Assembly: GCA_047967505.1 (NCBI GenBank)
Contig: CM106540.1
Strand: one strand, 5' to 3'
Source: Dipteris shenzhenensis
Lineage: Eukaryota; Polypodiophyta; Polypodiopsida; Gleicheniales
Length of the DNA stretch: 64,000 bases
Within the stretch, counting starts at the first letter, position 1, and each line of letters begins with the position of its first letter. Of this stretch, positions 46,768 through 58,580 are shown piece after piece. Under the pieces are notes generated by a model. The model was not told the DNA's origin. It was given only the letters and a program-made list of their open reading frames with translations, and did no database searches. A program made the position numbers and the translations under genes.

Positions 46768-49700
46768 ATGGAAGGGACGTCGTCCGATGATGCGCCAACG
46801 CTCGGGAGCACGAAGTGGCTTACGGAGAGTTTATACTATCATTGCACTCATTGCAAGCGAGAAGTATGACATCAACGTCATATTATCATGTGCCACTTGC
46901 GGATGTATGGGGAGGAGTCTGAACTAGTACCCACCGTTGGTGTTGCACGTGTTGATGGACCATTGGTAAGTCAAAGCTATTTAAGTTCATAGTCTTATTG
47001 TATACCAGGAAATACAAGATCTTATATTTACACGAAATCTTAAAACAGGATGAGGAGGGTGACGAGGGTACGCATATACCTTCTCACTTTCAGTAAGACT
47101 ATAGTCTCCTGAATGATGACGAGGGTATGGTCGACATGATGGATTCCATTTTTAGGGGCACTACATCCCATGTACACGTGATGTCAGAGTTTGAGGTCAA
47201 AATACGAGAGTTTCAATCAACACAATTGTATGAGGGTGCTAGGATGTCTAAACTACGTGCTTGTCTCTCAATCTTGAATCTACAAGTAAAGTATGGGTGG
47301 TCGGATACAAGTGTCTCGGCCTTAATGAGGTTAGCTCTTGCATTAATTTGACTCATTATTTGGATATTGTTTGTTTTGAGAATCATCATTTGGATAGTGT
47401 ATACTGAATCATCATTGTTCGAAGCCTATTATGTTTTGAATTGTCATAGGTTGTTGCAGAAGATGTTGCCTGCACCAAATACCATGCCCGCATCAAGAGA
47501 TGAAGTGAAAAAGATGCTAACATTGGTGGGTATGGATTATGATACCATCCATGCTTGCCGTAATGATTGTATTCTCTTTCGTCATGAGCATGGAGATTTG
47601 GCTAGCTGTCCAAAGTGTGGGGAACAACGATATAGAGATGACTTGCAGGGTGAGCGGATACCGATAAATGTCTTGAGACACTTTCCCATCATTGCAAGAA
47701 AACAACACATGTTCAGATGCAAATCCATAGCGGAGTTGATGACATGGCATGCATCTCATCGGTCCACTGATGACACATTGAGGATTCCCGTAGATTGTGT
47801 AGCTTGGAAGCGCATAGATAATAGTGGCCGGACTTTGCGAGGGAGCCACACAACTTACATCTTGGGCTAGCCATGGATGGTGTGAATCCTTTCGGGTTAT
47901 GCTCGACATCTTGGTCGACATGGCCCATAGTTGTGGTGAATTACAATATCCCACCATGTCTAACAATAAAAACGGGACACCTCATGCTTGCACTACTTGT
48001 GCCATGAAAGTACAAGGCAAAAAATATGGACGTGTACATGGCACCTTTGATAGAGGAGTTACAGATATTATGGAGAGGAGTGCAGGTCTTTGATATTTCC
48101 AGAGCTCCTAGACATACCAATGATATTTTGGTCAAGGGTATCTTGATGTGGACCATGCATGACTACCCAGGATATGGAGAGTGTGCAGGTACATGGTTGT
48201 GTCTTTACATGTACAATGAGGGATTATGCTTTTATGACTCTCTTTCACATGCATGTCTTGTACTAACACATTCATGCACGCGTGTAGGACTTGTTACAAG
48301 TGGGTACCATGCTTGTCCTGTTTTGTGGACTGGCTCTAAAATCGCTTGCATGCTACTCCAAACATATGAGGAAAAATGTTTATGAAGGTCATGCTTGATA
48401 CCTTCCACTCAACCATCTTGCACGTGGAGGTCAGGTTGATCCACCACCATCATATTTGAAGGCAAGTGACTGGATTCAAGCTTGGAGGGTGAATGGAGAG
48501 GAATCTCCTCCTGGTATGAAGAGGCTATCGATCTTTCACGAGCTTCCTTATGGGGGTCAGTTACAAATCAATCATCTCTTGGATCCCATGCATATCTTCA
48601 AGAATGTGGGGGCTACTATTTGGGCACACTTGGTTGGTTCCAAAGACTCGAGAGGAGTGCGAGAAGACTTGCATGCTATGAATAGGATGTCTCGTTTGTG
48701 GCCCCAAGTGCATGCTTTGGGAAAAATTGTCCTCCTGAAAGCAACGTGGATCCTCTCTACGAGGGAGGAGGCAGCAGTCAAGGCAGACATTGCATCTTTT
48801 TAAACACCGACAGGGTACATGCATTGCTTGAAAGGAGCATTTTCAAAGGACAATAAGCTTAGTGGGCTCAAGTCCCATGATTGGCACAAGGTCTTACAGG
48901 TATTCTAAGTAGAATTAGTGTACCGATAATCGTGATGCGTCAGCGTAATTATTATTATGTTATATTGTTGACATGACTTCATTGTTGCTTTGATAGTTCA
49001 TCCTCCCAATTACAATAAAAGGGTGATTACAAGAAGATGTTAGAAATGCTATATTCAAGATCTGTGGTATTGTGAGGTATGCTTACTATCAAATCGCATT
49101 GAATGTATTTTCTTCAATTTAAGCTGATTAATCTATAGACTGATTATGAAAATCTCTTACATGGACATGTGAAATAGGTGGATATCTCAAAAAGAGATCT
49201 CCATATCGAGCATCGAGAAGGTTAGGGTGGAATCCATCGAAGCCGTATGCTTGCTTGAGAAGCACTTTCCCTCGAGCATTATGACAACTCAAGTCCACTT
49301 GCTTGTGCACATAGTTGATGAGGTGGCTATAGCAGGTACTGTTCATAGTCGATGGATGTTTTTTCTCGAGCAATTTATGAAAACTCTAAAGGGATTTGTA
49401 AGACAAAGAGCAAGACCAGAAGCAAGCATGGTAGAGGGATGGCTTGTGCAAGAGTCGTTAGTATATATCACAGAGTTTCTTGCATCCACAGATCCTGATA
49501 TGTCGCAAGCTTGGCATAACAAGTATGATGATCGCATCATTGGCAAGGTTCCCCAAGGAAAAGGGATTGAAAGAAAGATGAGCGAAGAACAAATGGAGAA
49601 ATTCAATAAGTTTTGTATCCTCAATAGCCCTGAGATGCAGAAGTGGATTGAGAGATATGAAGTGGATTGAGAGATATGAAGTGGCCAAAGCAGAAAGAAT

Positions 49701-50805
49701 AAATGCAAGGATGAGATTCAGAGTAATGTACAGGCAATCACAACCATATCCATGGGATTTGGCTCGTCTCCCTACTCACATGTCACTTGATTGGCTACAA
49801 CTGGCTCTACGTAAAGCCGAACGTGATGGAGAGACAATAAACGAGCGCGAGTGAGAGTTATCATCTGGATATATGGTGCATGTAAGTTTCTTACCTCTTG
49901 ACATAATTAAGTAATTATTTGTGGCAATATACACTATAAAATATATGCATCTTCATTGTTTTAATGATGCTCTTTTATAGTACAAAAAGTACAGTGCATT
50001 CATATAGATGACATTTTCACGTGGAACGCATCGATTCAAAGAGAGTCACGTATGATTGTGGAGTCATGGCTAACTTCACACAAGATAGCTGAGCAAGTGC
50101 TTCGGATACCAATCTTCTCTCCTCATAGTTGGATTATTGTGGAACCATACGGAACCATACGCGACATCTATGAAGTTGATTTCAGACGATTTAGTATTTT
50201 CATTCTTGATGTAAAATGTTTTAGAACTATTTACAACGGTCCCCATGCGATAGTGAGAAAAGATAGTAGCGGTTTCTTTGCAATAGACTCCACCAAACAT
50301 TGGACCGATGAAAGTGATACTTTTGTTCTTCCCGAGCACTGTGAGTAGGTGCATACTAATGATTTAATTAATCGAAGCTTTCATTTTTAAAGATCCATTG
50401 ATACATGTACTTGAGCATAATTTCATATATATAATTGACAACATTTGGCACCCATCTTCAATATAGGTGGTTTTTCATCCGGATCGTTCTGATCCAAGAT
50501 GGTGGTACGTGATCCAAGTTGCACCATGAAGTAAGCAAAATTTTGAAGATAGAGATGTGGATATGGAGATTCCACTACCAATGCCGGATCCAATTGATGA
50601 ATCTAGCGAAGAAGATGTAGATCACCATATGAGCCAAGAGGAAGATGCGCATAATGACATCACACAGGAGGAAGATGGAGATCATGATATTGAGGAAGAA
50701 GACAACAATCATCAAGAGTCACCACAGTTTATTAAAGAAGATGATCAAATACTTTTAGGTGAACGTACGATGCTAGAGTACGATGATGATATGATGATAA
50801 TATAG
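46768..50805 (+). pseudogene. TNP2 (Transposase_21) CACTA transposase with DUF4218/DUF4216-like parts
   Basis: A Cys/His N-terminal finger (HCTHCK, then HIIMCHLRMYG in a shifted frame) begins at the ATG at 46768. From 47457 the canonical TNP2 core reads KMLPAPN, HACRNDCILFR, CPKCGEQRY, RHFPIIAR, then after a frame change LGLAMDGVNPFG, DVYMAPLIEELQ and HDYPGYGECAG. A probable intron (about 48191-48286) precedes LVTSGYHACPV. HELPYGGQL and LDPMHIFKN follow at 48530-48605. 49216-49660 resembles DUF4218 (FLEQFMKTLKGFVR, ARPEASMVEGW) and 50052-50348 resembles DUF4216. The end (50557-50805) is acidic. The protein would bind and cut element ends in the nucleus. Lesions: frame changes near 46880 and 47850, TGA near 48005, a TGA near 48388 and a 19-bp duplication at 49642-49679. 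Confidence 0.88.
49642..49679 (+). repeat. 19-bp tandem duplication in TNP2
   Basis: AGTGGATTGAGAGATATGA occurs twice in a row. Because 19 is not a multiple of three, the duplication moves the frame; the following coding (AKAERINARMRFRVMYRQ) continues in the new frame. Confidence 0.95.
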
Positions 50806-51059
50806 GAGATCAACTTGGTATAGAGTTGGAGATAGAATTGTTTGGCGCCTTAGACTTGGTTCAAGATGAAACAGTTGATGTAAATGCTCTTAATTGATTT
50901 TTCTCATCTCAAACTTGGACATGAATATATGAGCTTCAAAGGCTTGATGTACATGCTCTCATTTTTTAATTCTCTATGAGATCAAACATGTATGAAAATT
51001 AAAAAAAATTTGTCATTGGAAAAAACTAACTTTTAAGGCCTATATGGAAAAAAAAACCT

Positions 51060-51260
51060 CTCTGGAAAACATCGCTATAAAATAGTATATCAGTGTCGCT
51101 ATATAGCGACACTTAAAAGTTGCTATATAGCGATGTTTATAAATGTTGCTATATAGCGACTTTTAGCAAGCGTCGCTATATAGTGACACTTTACGAAACC
51201 CGCTTTTCATACCGATGATTAATGCTAAGCGGGCGCTAAACATCGATACATAAATGTCGC
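51060..51260. repeat. Right subterminal palindrome cluster of the CACTA element
   Basis: Copies near 51093, 51119, 51144 and 51172 match or nearly match GTCGCTATATAGCGAC, mirroring the left end. The element terminates about 20 bp after this cluster. Confidence 0.88.
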
Positions 51261-51283
51261 AATAGGATCCGTGTGTAGTAGTG

Positions 51284-51286
51284 ATA
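51284..51286. other. Target site duplication ATA, right
   Basis: ATA directly follows TAGTG at 51279-51283; the flanking DNA resumes the paralog sequence at GTTCCTCTCATC. Confidence 0.88.
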
Positions 51287-51399
51287 GTTCCTCTCATCTT
51301 GTATGTTTTGTTTAAAGTAGCTTACATTGGATAATTACTTTACAAAGAATGGCTATGAAATAGGGATGCAATGTCTTTTGTAGGTAAGTTTGGGTTTTG

Positions 51400-53010
51400 C
51401 AACACAAGCTATTTTAGTTGTACTTCATCTTGCTTAGTCCATACTTCAAGTAGGCAAGTCTCCCATGTAAAGGAATCAATGGAGTGATTGTGCAAACATG
51501 GCTTGATTCATCCAACAATAAAGTGTAATATGTAACCCTTTGTTTATTTTTGCCTATTGTAGTCTTTTTGGAAATCTTTATTCCATCATAGCATAACAAA
51601 GCAAATGATGTTCCAAAGATGGAATGAAAACGTTGAATGACGTCTACAATTAATGCATGAGATCTTGAAGAATTTTAAGCTAAGTTTCATATGTTCTCAA
51701 TTGTGAAGAAGGCATATTTAGGCATTGTAGTCAACTTGTACCATGGAGTATTAGATGTCTTACATGTAGACATATTGTTGTCAAATATGGTACTTAGCAA
51801 TTGTTGATATGTTAGAAATGGGAAAGACTCTAGAAGACACATGAAGACACATGAGAGCATTTGTGTTCACATCGGATTTGCAAGGATGAAATTTGAATTT
51901 TGTGTTAATTGTTTTCTTTGAAGAAGTTGTTGTATGTCCATGGTCTTAGTGTGACTCTTCAATTACAATGGAATGAGTTCATTACAAGTTTAGAAGGTTT
52001 ACAAGAATAAGGAAAAAAAATTTGATGTTTGAGTAATGAAAGCACCAAAGAAACATGTTATAAAGATAGGAAAACACATCATGCATTTGACTCAAATGCA
52101 ATACCAAACCCAAAGCTATTAATAGTCAAGCTTCCACTAGGTTTGCAAGACTTCTTAAGTTTTCTTCGTGCCATCATAAGATGTTCTTCACAATAGGAGG
52201 AAGGAACACCTAAACAAGGCACAATATCAATGTATGGGGCCCTAATGTGAACCGGCACCTATTCGCCTCCACGTTGCACAATGTCTCTAGTCAAGCAAGT
52301 AACATAGACAATACTTTGAGACTCTTGCAAGAGAAGCAATAAGGGCGAAGGGGATCTCAGCTAAAACGAAAGCCTCCACAAGCCTCAAAAATCTACATTA
52401 ACATTGGGGAAGTGCAAAATCCCAAAGACCTGCAATTTAGAACAACTTTTGTGTCAACATATGTTGTGAGAAAAAGAAAGAAACATTGCAAGTCAAGATA
52501 GTTACCTTAGTTTCATAGCCTAGTCGTGACACTTGGCTAATAACTAAATCACAAATTTGAGGGTTAACATATGAAGGTCAATATGGACTACATGGAAGTG
52601 TTGTCGATGTATTTGCTAATGTTGATAGAGCTAAATATGTGCTGCTAAGGTTTTTAAGCAAACATGACACAGTTGTCATGGCACTCAAGCATAAAATCTT
52701 ATTTAAACGTAACTATATGAATGGTGTGGTGTGACCTACTTTCACAATGCTTGCACTAACTGAGTTATTGGCAACACCCCTATACAAAGAATACAACGTA
52801 AATGTAAATCCTCTTTGGGAAGAGCATGTAAAAGGGTCAACATTTGCTTGGGTGTAGCGAATCACGAAACTATTTTTGGAGTCATTTTGGGCCACAACGC
52901 GATGCGCTTCTTTTGGGTGAATATTTGAATTTTTGTGGACCCACACTCTCATCAGAAATTTTTTCGACATCATGAGGACACAAGCACTAGTGTAATAATG
53001 AGATGCAATC
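51400..53010. other. Intergenic DNA, no gene seen
   Basis: No recognisable domain on either strand. Confidence 0.4.
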
Positions 53011-53570
53011 TATTTATCTTGAACAGTGCATAGCTCAACACACGTCATCTCTACACTGCTTTGTGCAATGCAGTATTTAGCCTAAGCCGCTTGACCACTT
53101 ATCATCGCATAGCCTTTTGCTACAGCTTTGCCACCGATCACTGAGCACCGCACCCATGCAAATTATTAAAATTGAAGGTTGTCTTAGAGAGACTATTGCA
53201 TTAGTTCTTGGCATAATAATGAAATGCAATATATCATTCTGAACAGCGCCATAGCATAGTCTCTGGCCTGACCACCTATCATTGTGCAACCTTTTGCCAC
53301 ATATTTGCCCATGCAAATCATAGGTTGGCTTGGAGAGACTACCACGCTAGTTTTTGGCCTAATAATGAGACACAGTCTCTGGCTTGACGGACCTATCATC
53401 ACCCAGAATTCAAGGTTGTATTGGAGAGACCACCACACTGGTTCTTGGAGTTATAGCTCTATTACCTATTTCTATGTATTACAGGAGGAGGTCTATGATG
53501 ACGAGTGCACTGCCAAATATAAGGAGATCTATGACAGCCACCACGCTTGTTCTTGGAGTTATATATTTGT
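53010..53570. repeat. Degenerate tandem array, about 100-170 bp units
   Basis: Units share TTGGAGAGACTA-CACA, GTTCTTGGCATAATAATGA, ACCACTTATCAT and CCTTTTGC-ACA strings in order, for example from about 53095, 53183, 53266, 53332 and 53424. Lengths vary. Frames in this block are repeat artefacts. Confidence 0.75.
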
Positions 53571-54870
53571 GTACCAAGGAAAATATATTCTGTTCAAAAT
53601 GCAATTGACAATATGGCCATTGAGGGGCCCCTCTAGGGGCAAGGGCCATATCGACATGCCATTTTTATCCAGTGGCATCCTAGATATTGTATAATGCATG
53701 TATTTTTCTAGATGTATCTCCATGCAACCACAATAGTGAGTTATTTTAGCGCTATTTTGGTCATAAAAACCAAGGAAATTATAGTCCTTCTTTACTGGTA
53801 TTTTAGTCCTTGTTGCATAAATATAAATGAGGACAAAAGTACAATTTATTGAGTGAAAATTGAGCAAAAGAGATTACAACGTACATCTACGTCCAATAAT
53901 AGGTTATATAAAAGTTAACAACTTACATTGCTGAGAGCCTTAAAGGCTAAAATATTACAGCTAGTAACCATAACCATGCAAATATAAAAGTTAACAATAG
54001 TGCATACTAAGAGCCTTAAATTGACCAAAAATAGATTACATAAATGTAATAAAAACTCAACAATTGCTGAGAGCCTTAGAGACCAAAACATTATATCCAG
54101 TGAGCCAAAAGATTGTTGAGAGCCTTAGAGGCCAAAAGATTACATCCAGCCATTACTAAGAGCATCATCGGAGCAAGAGGGAATGTGTACAACTCATTTT
54201 TTTTCTAGTCTAGCTTGTTGCATTAAAAAATTTTAGGGAGCCAAAGGAGGATACGATGGAGAGGCCAAAGACCATGCACATTGCCAAGACTCAGATTACA
54301 ACCCCCCAACAAGACGATAGTACTCTGCTCTGACTGAGGCCTTTGTCGTCATCTAGGGGAACCCATACAACACATCCATAAAGAAGCCCTCTACGAGCAT
54401 GGCATCTAACGTGGTGACATGCAGATGTGGGGGGAATTGATTGTGGGAATGAAGGGTCTCCACTAGTGCCAGCATTTCTACTCCAAATGAGTGCAACGCA
54501 ATCACCTTATATGAGAAGGTGGATAACATTGGGATCATGGAGCATCGAGGGGGAGTGGTAGTACACATGGTGAAGATGAGTGGGTGAGAAGCAGATGAGC
54601 AGGGGAGCAGATGAGTGACAAGAGTTGGAGGAGGAAGCATGGAGCAAAGTAGGGCAAGGGCAAAAAAGAGTTGGAGGAGGGGTTTGGAGCAAAGTAGCAG
54701 AGCGTGTGGAGCAAAGTAGTAGACCAAGGGCGGATGAGAGCAACTTAGTAAAATGCCAAATGCCAGGGATCTTATATATTATAAAGTTCAAGCCATCGTG
54801 GTGGCTAGAGTTCGAGGTTCCATCCATATTAATTGTAGGACACCATGGTAGAATCTTAGGCGCCACCTCG
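53571..54870. other. Intergenic DNA with GAGAGCCTTA repeats
   Basis: TGCTGAGAGCCTTAGAGGCCAAAA-like units recur four or five times at 53930-54165. No gene is seen; a purine-rich stretch at 54540-54740 gives spurious frames. Confidence 0.5.
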
Positions 54871-55600
54871 GATGGTGCCATGTGGTGGGTGAGCAAGCCA
54901 CTTCGGTGGCTAGTAATTAATTGCTAGCCTAGTGGAATCTTATCCATGACAAACGTGGTTGATGAGAGCCACCACCACTAGGTAGTAATTCCCACAAAAT
55001 TAAATCAAGAATCTCTAATCACTCATTACCATGCGCTCTAGTTCTCTATTGAGCATGCGAACCCGGTGACTGGTAATTTTTACTAATCATGCATGCTTAA
55101 ACTCGATGGTGTGTGAGCAATGGCTAGTAATTTCAACTGCTAGCCTGATGGAATCATAGCCACATAAGACATGGCTATAATCACTTATTACCATCCACTC
55201 TAGTACTCTACTTAGCATGCGAGCCCGATGACTGGTAATTTTTACTGCACTCATAGTGATCATGCATGCTTAAGCTCGATGGTGGGTGAGTGGTAGCTGG
55301 TAATTTCAACAGCCAGCCCGGTGAAATTGTAGCCATGACAGATGTGGATAATGAGAGCCACCACCACCGAGTAGTAATTCCCACAAAAGTAAATCATGAA
55401 GCTTAATCACCTCTAATCCCTCATTACCATGCACTCTAGTACTCTCCTGAGCATGCAAGCCTAGTGGCTGGTAATTTACTGCACTTGTAGTAATCATGCA
55501 TGCAAGCCCGGTGGTGGTAATTGGTAGGTGAGTAATTGTGGGCCACTGCGATGGCTGGTAAATAACTACCAGCTCGGTGGGTCTTAGCTGCCACCACAGA
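54870..55600. repeat. Degenerate tandem array, about 180 bp units
   Basis: Repeated strings in order are GAGAGCCACCACCAC, GTAGTAATTCCCACAAAA, CATTACCATGC-CTCTAGT, GAGCATGCGA-CC, CTGGTAATTTTTACT and ATCATGCATGCTTAA-CTCGATGG. Units start near 54965, 55150 and 55335, with partial ones after. Confidence 0.8.
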
Positions 55601-56058
55601 CGTGGTTGGGAATCTTAGATGCCACCACCTCTATTCACTCATTACCATGCAAGTTAGTACTGTCACCTTGAATTTATAAAAATTCGGGCCAACCACCACG
55701 GTGGCTCTCACCTTGAAAGTGTAGTTGGGCTACAACCACCATAGTGGCTCTCACCTTGACAGTGTAGTCAGGCTACAAACTGCTATTACATTCCCTTAAC
55801 CATTTTGTCTTCTATCCCTCTCGATCTTTTCGTTCTCCCTTGCAATCAGACTACAAACTCAAGCCTCCACTATTCCATTTGCTTCATTGTTTCATCTATC
55901 CCTCTTGACCATTTCTTTCTTCCTTGCAATTGGACTATAAACTCAAGCCTCAAACTCAAGCCTTCACTATTTCATCTTCTATCCCTCTCAACCATTTCTA
56001 TCTCCCTTACATTTCTATCTCCCTTACACTCTTCCTGCAACTTCTATCCCATCTCGTA
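55601..56058. other. Spacer with short duplications, no gene seen
   Basis: Two units around CTATCCCTCTCGA/CTATCCCTCTTGA and CAATCAGACTACAAACTCAAGCC recur at 55805-55990. Frames are low-complexity Ser/Leu strings. Confidence 0.45.
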
Positions 56059-58062
56059 ATGGACCTTGCACAGGCTGGGAGCTCCTCACACAATCTTTCC
56101 TCCCCCTCTGCAACATAATGCAAGAGTCCCTCCTCCCCTGATCTTGAAATTGTGACATATGGGAGCTCCTCTCTTACTCTTGAAAAGACCAATTTGGATG
56201 CTCCCCAAAACTTCACCAAGTTGGTACAGGAGGTGAACATGAAGGAGGGGCAAATCGTCTATCAAGCTTAGAAGATTACCATCAATGAAAGCGTGATTGA
56301 AAATGCTCTAGGAATTTGTGAAAGTAGTTTATAAGCACACTTTTTCGAGAAGCAGTGGAAGAGACAAGATATTCTAGATGTGTACCCTAATGCTCAGATT
56401 AGTAAAGATGGTGGAGTCAAGCTTTCTAGCTTGCCAATAGACCTCCAAGATGTGCTAAAGAAGACCATTCACTTCTTTCCTGATACAAAAGGAACCTGCA
56501 AGTTCTAGCAGGTCCAAGCAGCAGTAGAGCAATTGAAAGGACATGATGGATCTTTCTCAAGAGCAATCTCCAAGAGCGTTTTAACCAACCTGAAGAATTG
56601 CATGGATGGCAAATCCCAATTGTCATCTCAGTTTGCTGGAGTTGCAATGCACCTGATGGCATTTACCCTCAAAGGGATTTTTGAGCAATACAATAAGTAG
56701 ATGTCTCAAAAGGCGACTTTTCTACAAGAGAAAGCCACTGATACAACAAAGGCAGCACAACTTGATAAAAGTCTTAGGGAAGGTGCAGAAGCCAAGGTAG
56801 AGGAGGCACAAGTGAGGGCCTTGCAAGCACAAGAGCAAGCTAAGGCCACTACAAAAATGGTCGACATGGAAAGGCATAGAAGAGAAGATGCAGAGAAGCA
56901 CATGGAGGAGCTCTGAGAAAGGCTTGAAGAAGTGATAAGTGATAGGGACATCATGGACAAGGAGCTAGCAATGATGAAAAATGAGCTTGAATATTAGAGA
57001 GCTGAAAAGGTGGGTCTTTACAAATGGCTTTGCAACATGCAAAACGCATTGAACATTGAAAAAGACCAAATGATGGAGGAGCTAAAAAGGGAGAATGAAG
57101 AAACCAAAAAGGTGATGCAGAAACTGTGAGAGAGCTTCAAGGCCAGGAAGGATGGGGCAGAGAGCAACCAGGGTAGAGAAGATAATGAGGTATCTCTCCA
57201 GGCCAAGAAGGATACAAAGAGTAGCCATGATGGAGCAATTTGTAGCATCAGCCATAGTGAGGGTTGTTTTTTCGAAACACTATTGAAAGTCCAAAGAGTA
57301 AGCTACAAGATCCTGCAATAAGATTACGATAGGACCTGTGCACAAGCTTGCCGTGGCTTTTGACAGTTATGAAAAGTAGTTTGTCATCTCGAGAGATTTC
57401 CAAACTAGAGTGGAAATCTTGGAAATGGTCCATGTTGATGTTTTTGGGCAATTTAAGCAGCTTCAATAGATGCTGAGGGATTCAGATGAAGCTATTGCAT
57501 AGAGTGAGCAAAGAGTGGATGAGATGCAAGAGAACATCCGCAGCCTTAGGATGAGGAAGGAATCAAGAAGCAACTTCATCATGTATAGAGCAAGAATGTG
57601 GTATTAATGGCCACAATAGTTAAAACGGATGTTTATCTCGCTATGCAGCAAGGTCCAAAATGCATGGTCTTCCATACTCCCATCATAGATGATTGCATGA
57701 TCCAATGGCCTACGTGCTACCACCCTGTGCACATTTTTTGCTTTTGGGCATTTGTGCATACAAAATTGCTATGTAGAGAATGCCATTTTCCATTGCCCAT
57801 GTCATGGATAAATCAAATGTGCCTGCTTACCACAACTATCTATGACGAGAAAGTAGATGCTATAGCTCAATTTGCCATTTGGGCAAAATATGCAAAAGAC
57901 AAGGAGCTCAAATTGAAGAAGGCCAAGATCAAGCCTGACTGTGAGGAAAAGGAGCCTGAAGGGAGGAACCATCCCCCTTCTGGAAAGGAGCAAGAAGGGC
58001 TGAGCTTGCAACCAAGAAGCTCAAATCAAGGAAAGAGGAAGCGACATGAAGGGAGGGGCTAG
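56059..58062 (+). pseudogene. Broken coiled-coil / zinc-finger gene of unknown family
   Basis: One frame stays open from the ATG at 56059 to about 57320 except for eight stops: 56116, 56269, 56332, 56506, 56698, 56914, 56995 and 57127. All are TAA, TAG or TGA forms that a single T-to-C change would turn into Gln or Arg. The N-terminal part (about 56150-56700) is globular (LPIDLQDVLKKTIHFFPD); 56701-57240 is a strongly charged coiled coil (KATDTTKAAQLDKSLREG). The frame then changes, and 57598-58062 holds a Cys/His cluster (KCMVFHT, TCYHPVHIFC, LLCRECHFPL) like a RING or PHD-type finger, and a basic Lys/Gly tail. I do not recognise the family. A capture by, or origin from, a transposon is possible. 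Confidence 0.6.
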
Positions 58063-58290
58063 GCACCTAAAGGAAGGAACCAGCCCCATTCTGGAAAGGA
58101 GCAAGGAGGGCCGAGCCTATAATCAGGGAGCTCATCAAGGAGTCCTTGAGATGTAATCTGAAGGAAAGGAGTCTTTGAGATGTAATCTATGTAATCTGTG
58201 TGTAATCTATTGAATTATTAATCTTCTCCACAGTTTACATGGGCAATGTTTTCTTAGCTATGTGACTAGATAGTGTCCTTTGATCCACAC
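58063..58290. other. 3' flank of the broken gene
   Basis: A segment near 58063-58110 repeats part of the gene's 3' end (GGAAGGAACC, TTCTGGAAAGGAGCAAG). No gene is seen. Confidence 0.4.
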
Positions 58291-58580
58291 CAAAGATCAT
58301 AATGTGAGACGAAAGATTTTCATTTGACAAATAATGTGAGACTAAATATTTTGATTTGATCACTAATGTGAGACTGAAACGTTTGGATTAGTCAACTAAT
58401 GTGAGATGAAAGATTTTGATTAGTCAACTAATGTGATGAAAGATTTCGGTTAGACAACTAATGTGAGATGAAAGATTTCGATTAGAAAACTAACATGAGA
58501 CTGAAGAATGAGAAGGTAGGGCTCAATGAACTCAAAGATTTTGATTAGACAACTAACATGAGACTGAAGAATGAGAGAGT
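58290..58580. repeat. Minisatellite, about 32-35 bp
   Basis: AACTAATGTGAGATGAAAGA and TTTTGATTAG-CA units recur about eight times with substitutions. The last two units extend to include GACTGAAGAATGAGA-AG. Confidence 0.88.

Larger units (their letters stand above)
35025..51283. mobile_element. CACTA (En/Spm) DNA transposon, 16.26 kb, with nested copia
   Basis: The element begins CACTATAAGG at 35025 and ends TAGTAGTG at 51283, so both ends carry CACTA read inward. The 3-bp ATA repeats at 35022-35024 and 51284-51286 are the expected target duplication, and the empty site is in the paralog at 33789-33791. Both ends carry clusters of a GTCGCTATATAGCGAC palindrome. Inside are a rightward TNP2 transposase gene, a leftward Transposase_24-like gene, a purine-rich repeat block, and a copia element of 5,482 bp. 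Without the copia and its duplicated 5 bp, the transposon is 10,772 bp. The terminal inverted repeats are poorly matched beyond CACTA. Both element genes carry lesions, so this copy is probably non-autonomous. Confidence 0.93.

Noticed and set aside
56059-57330. Stop codons repaired by U-to-C RNA editing or read by a suppressor tRNA
   Set aside because: Such editing is known from organelles of some land plants, and this is nuclear DNA with clear transposons; later frame changes in the same gene also point to a pseudogene.
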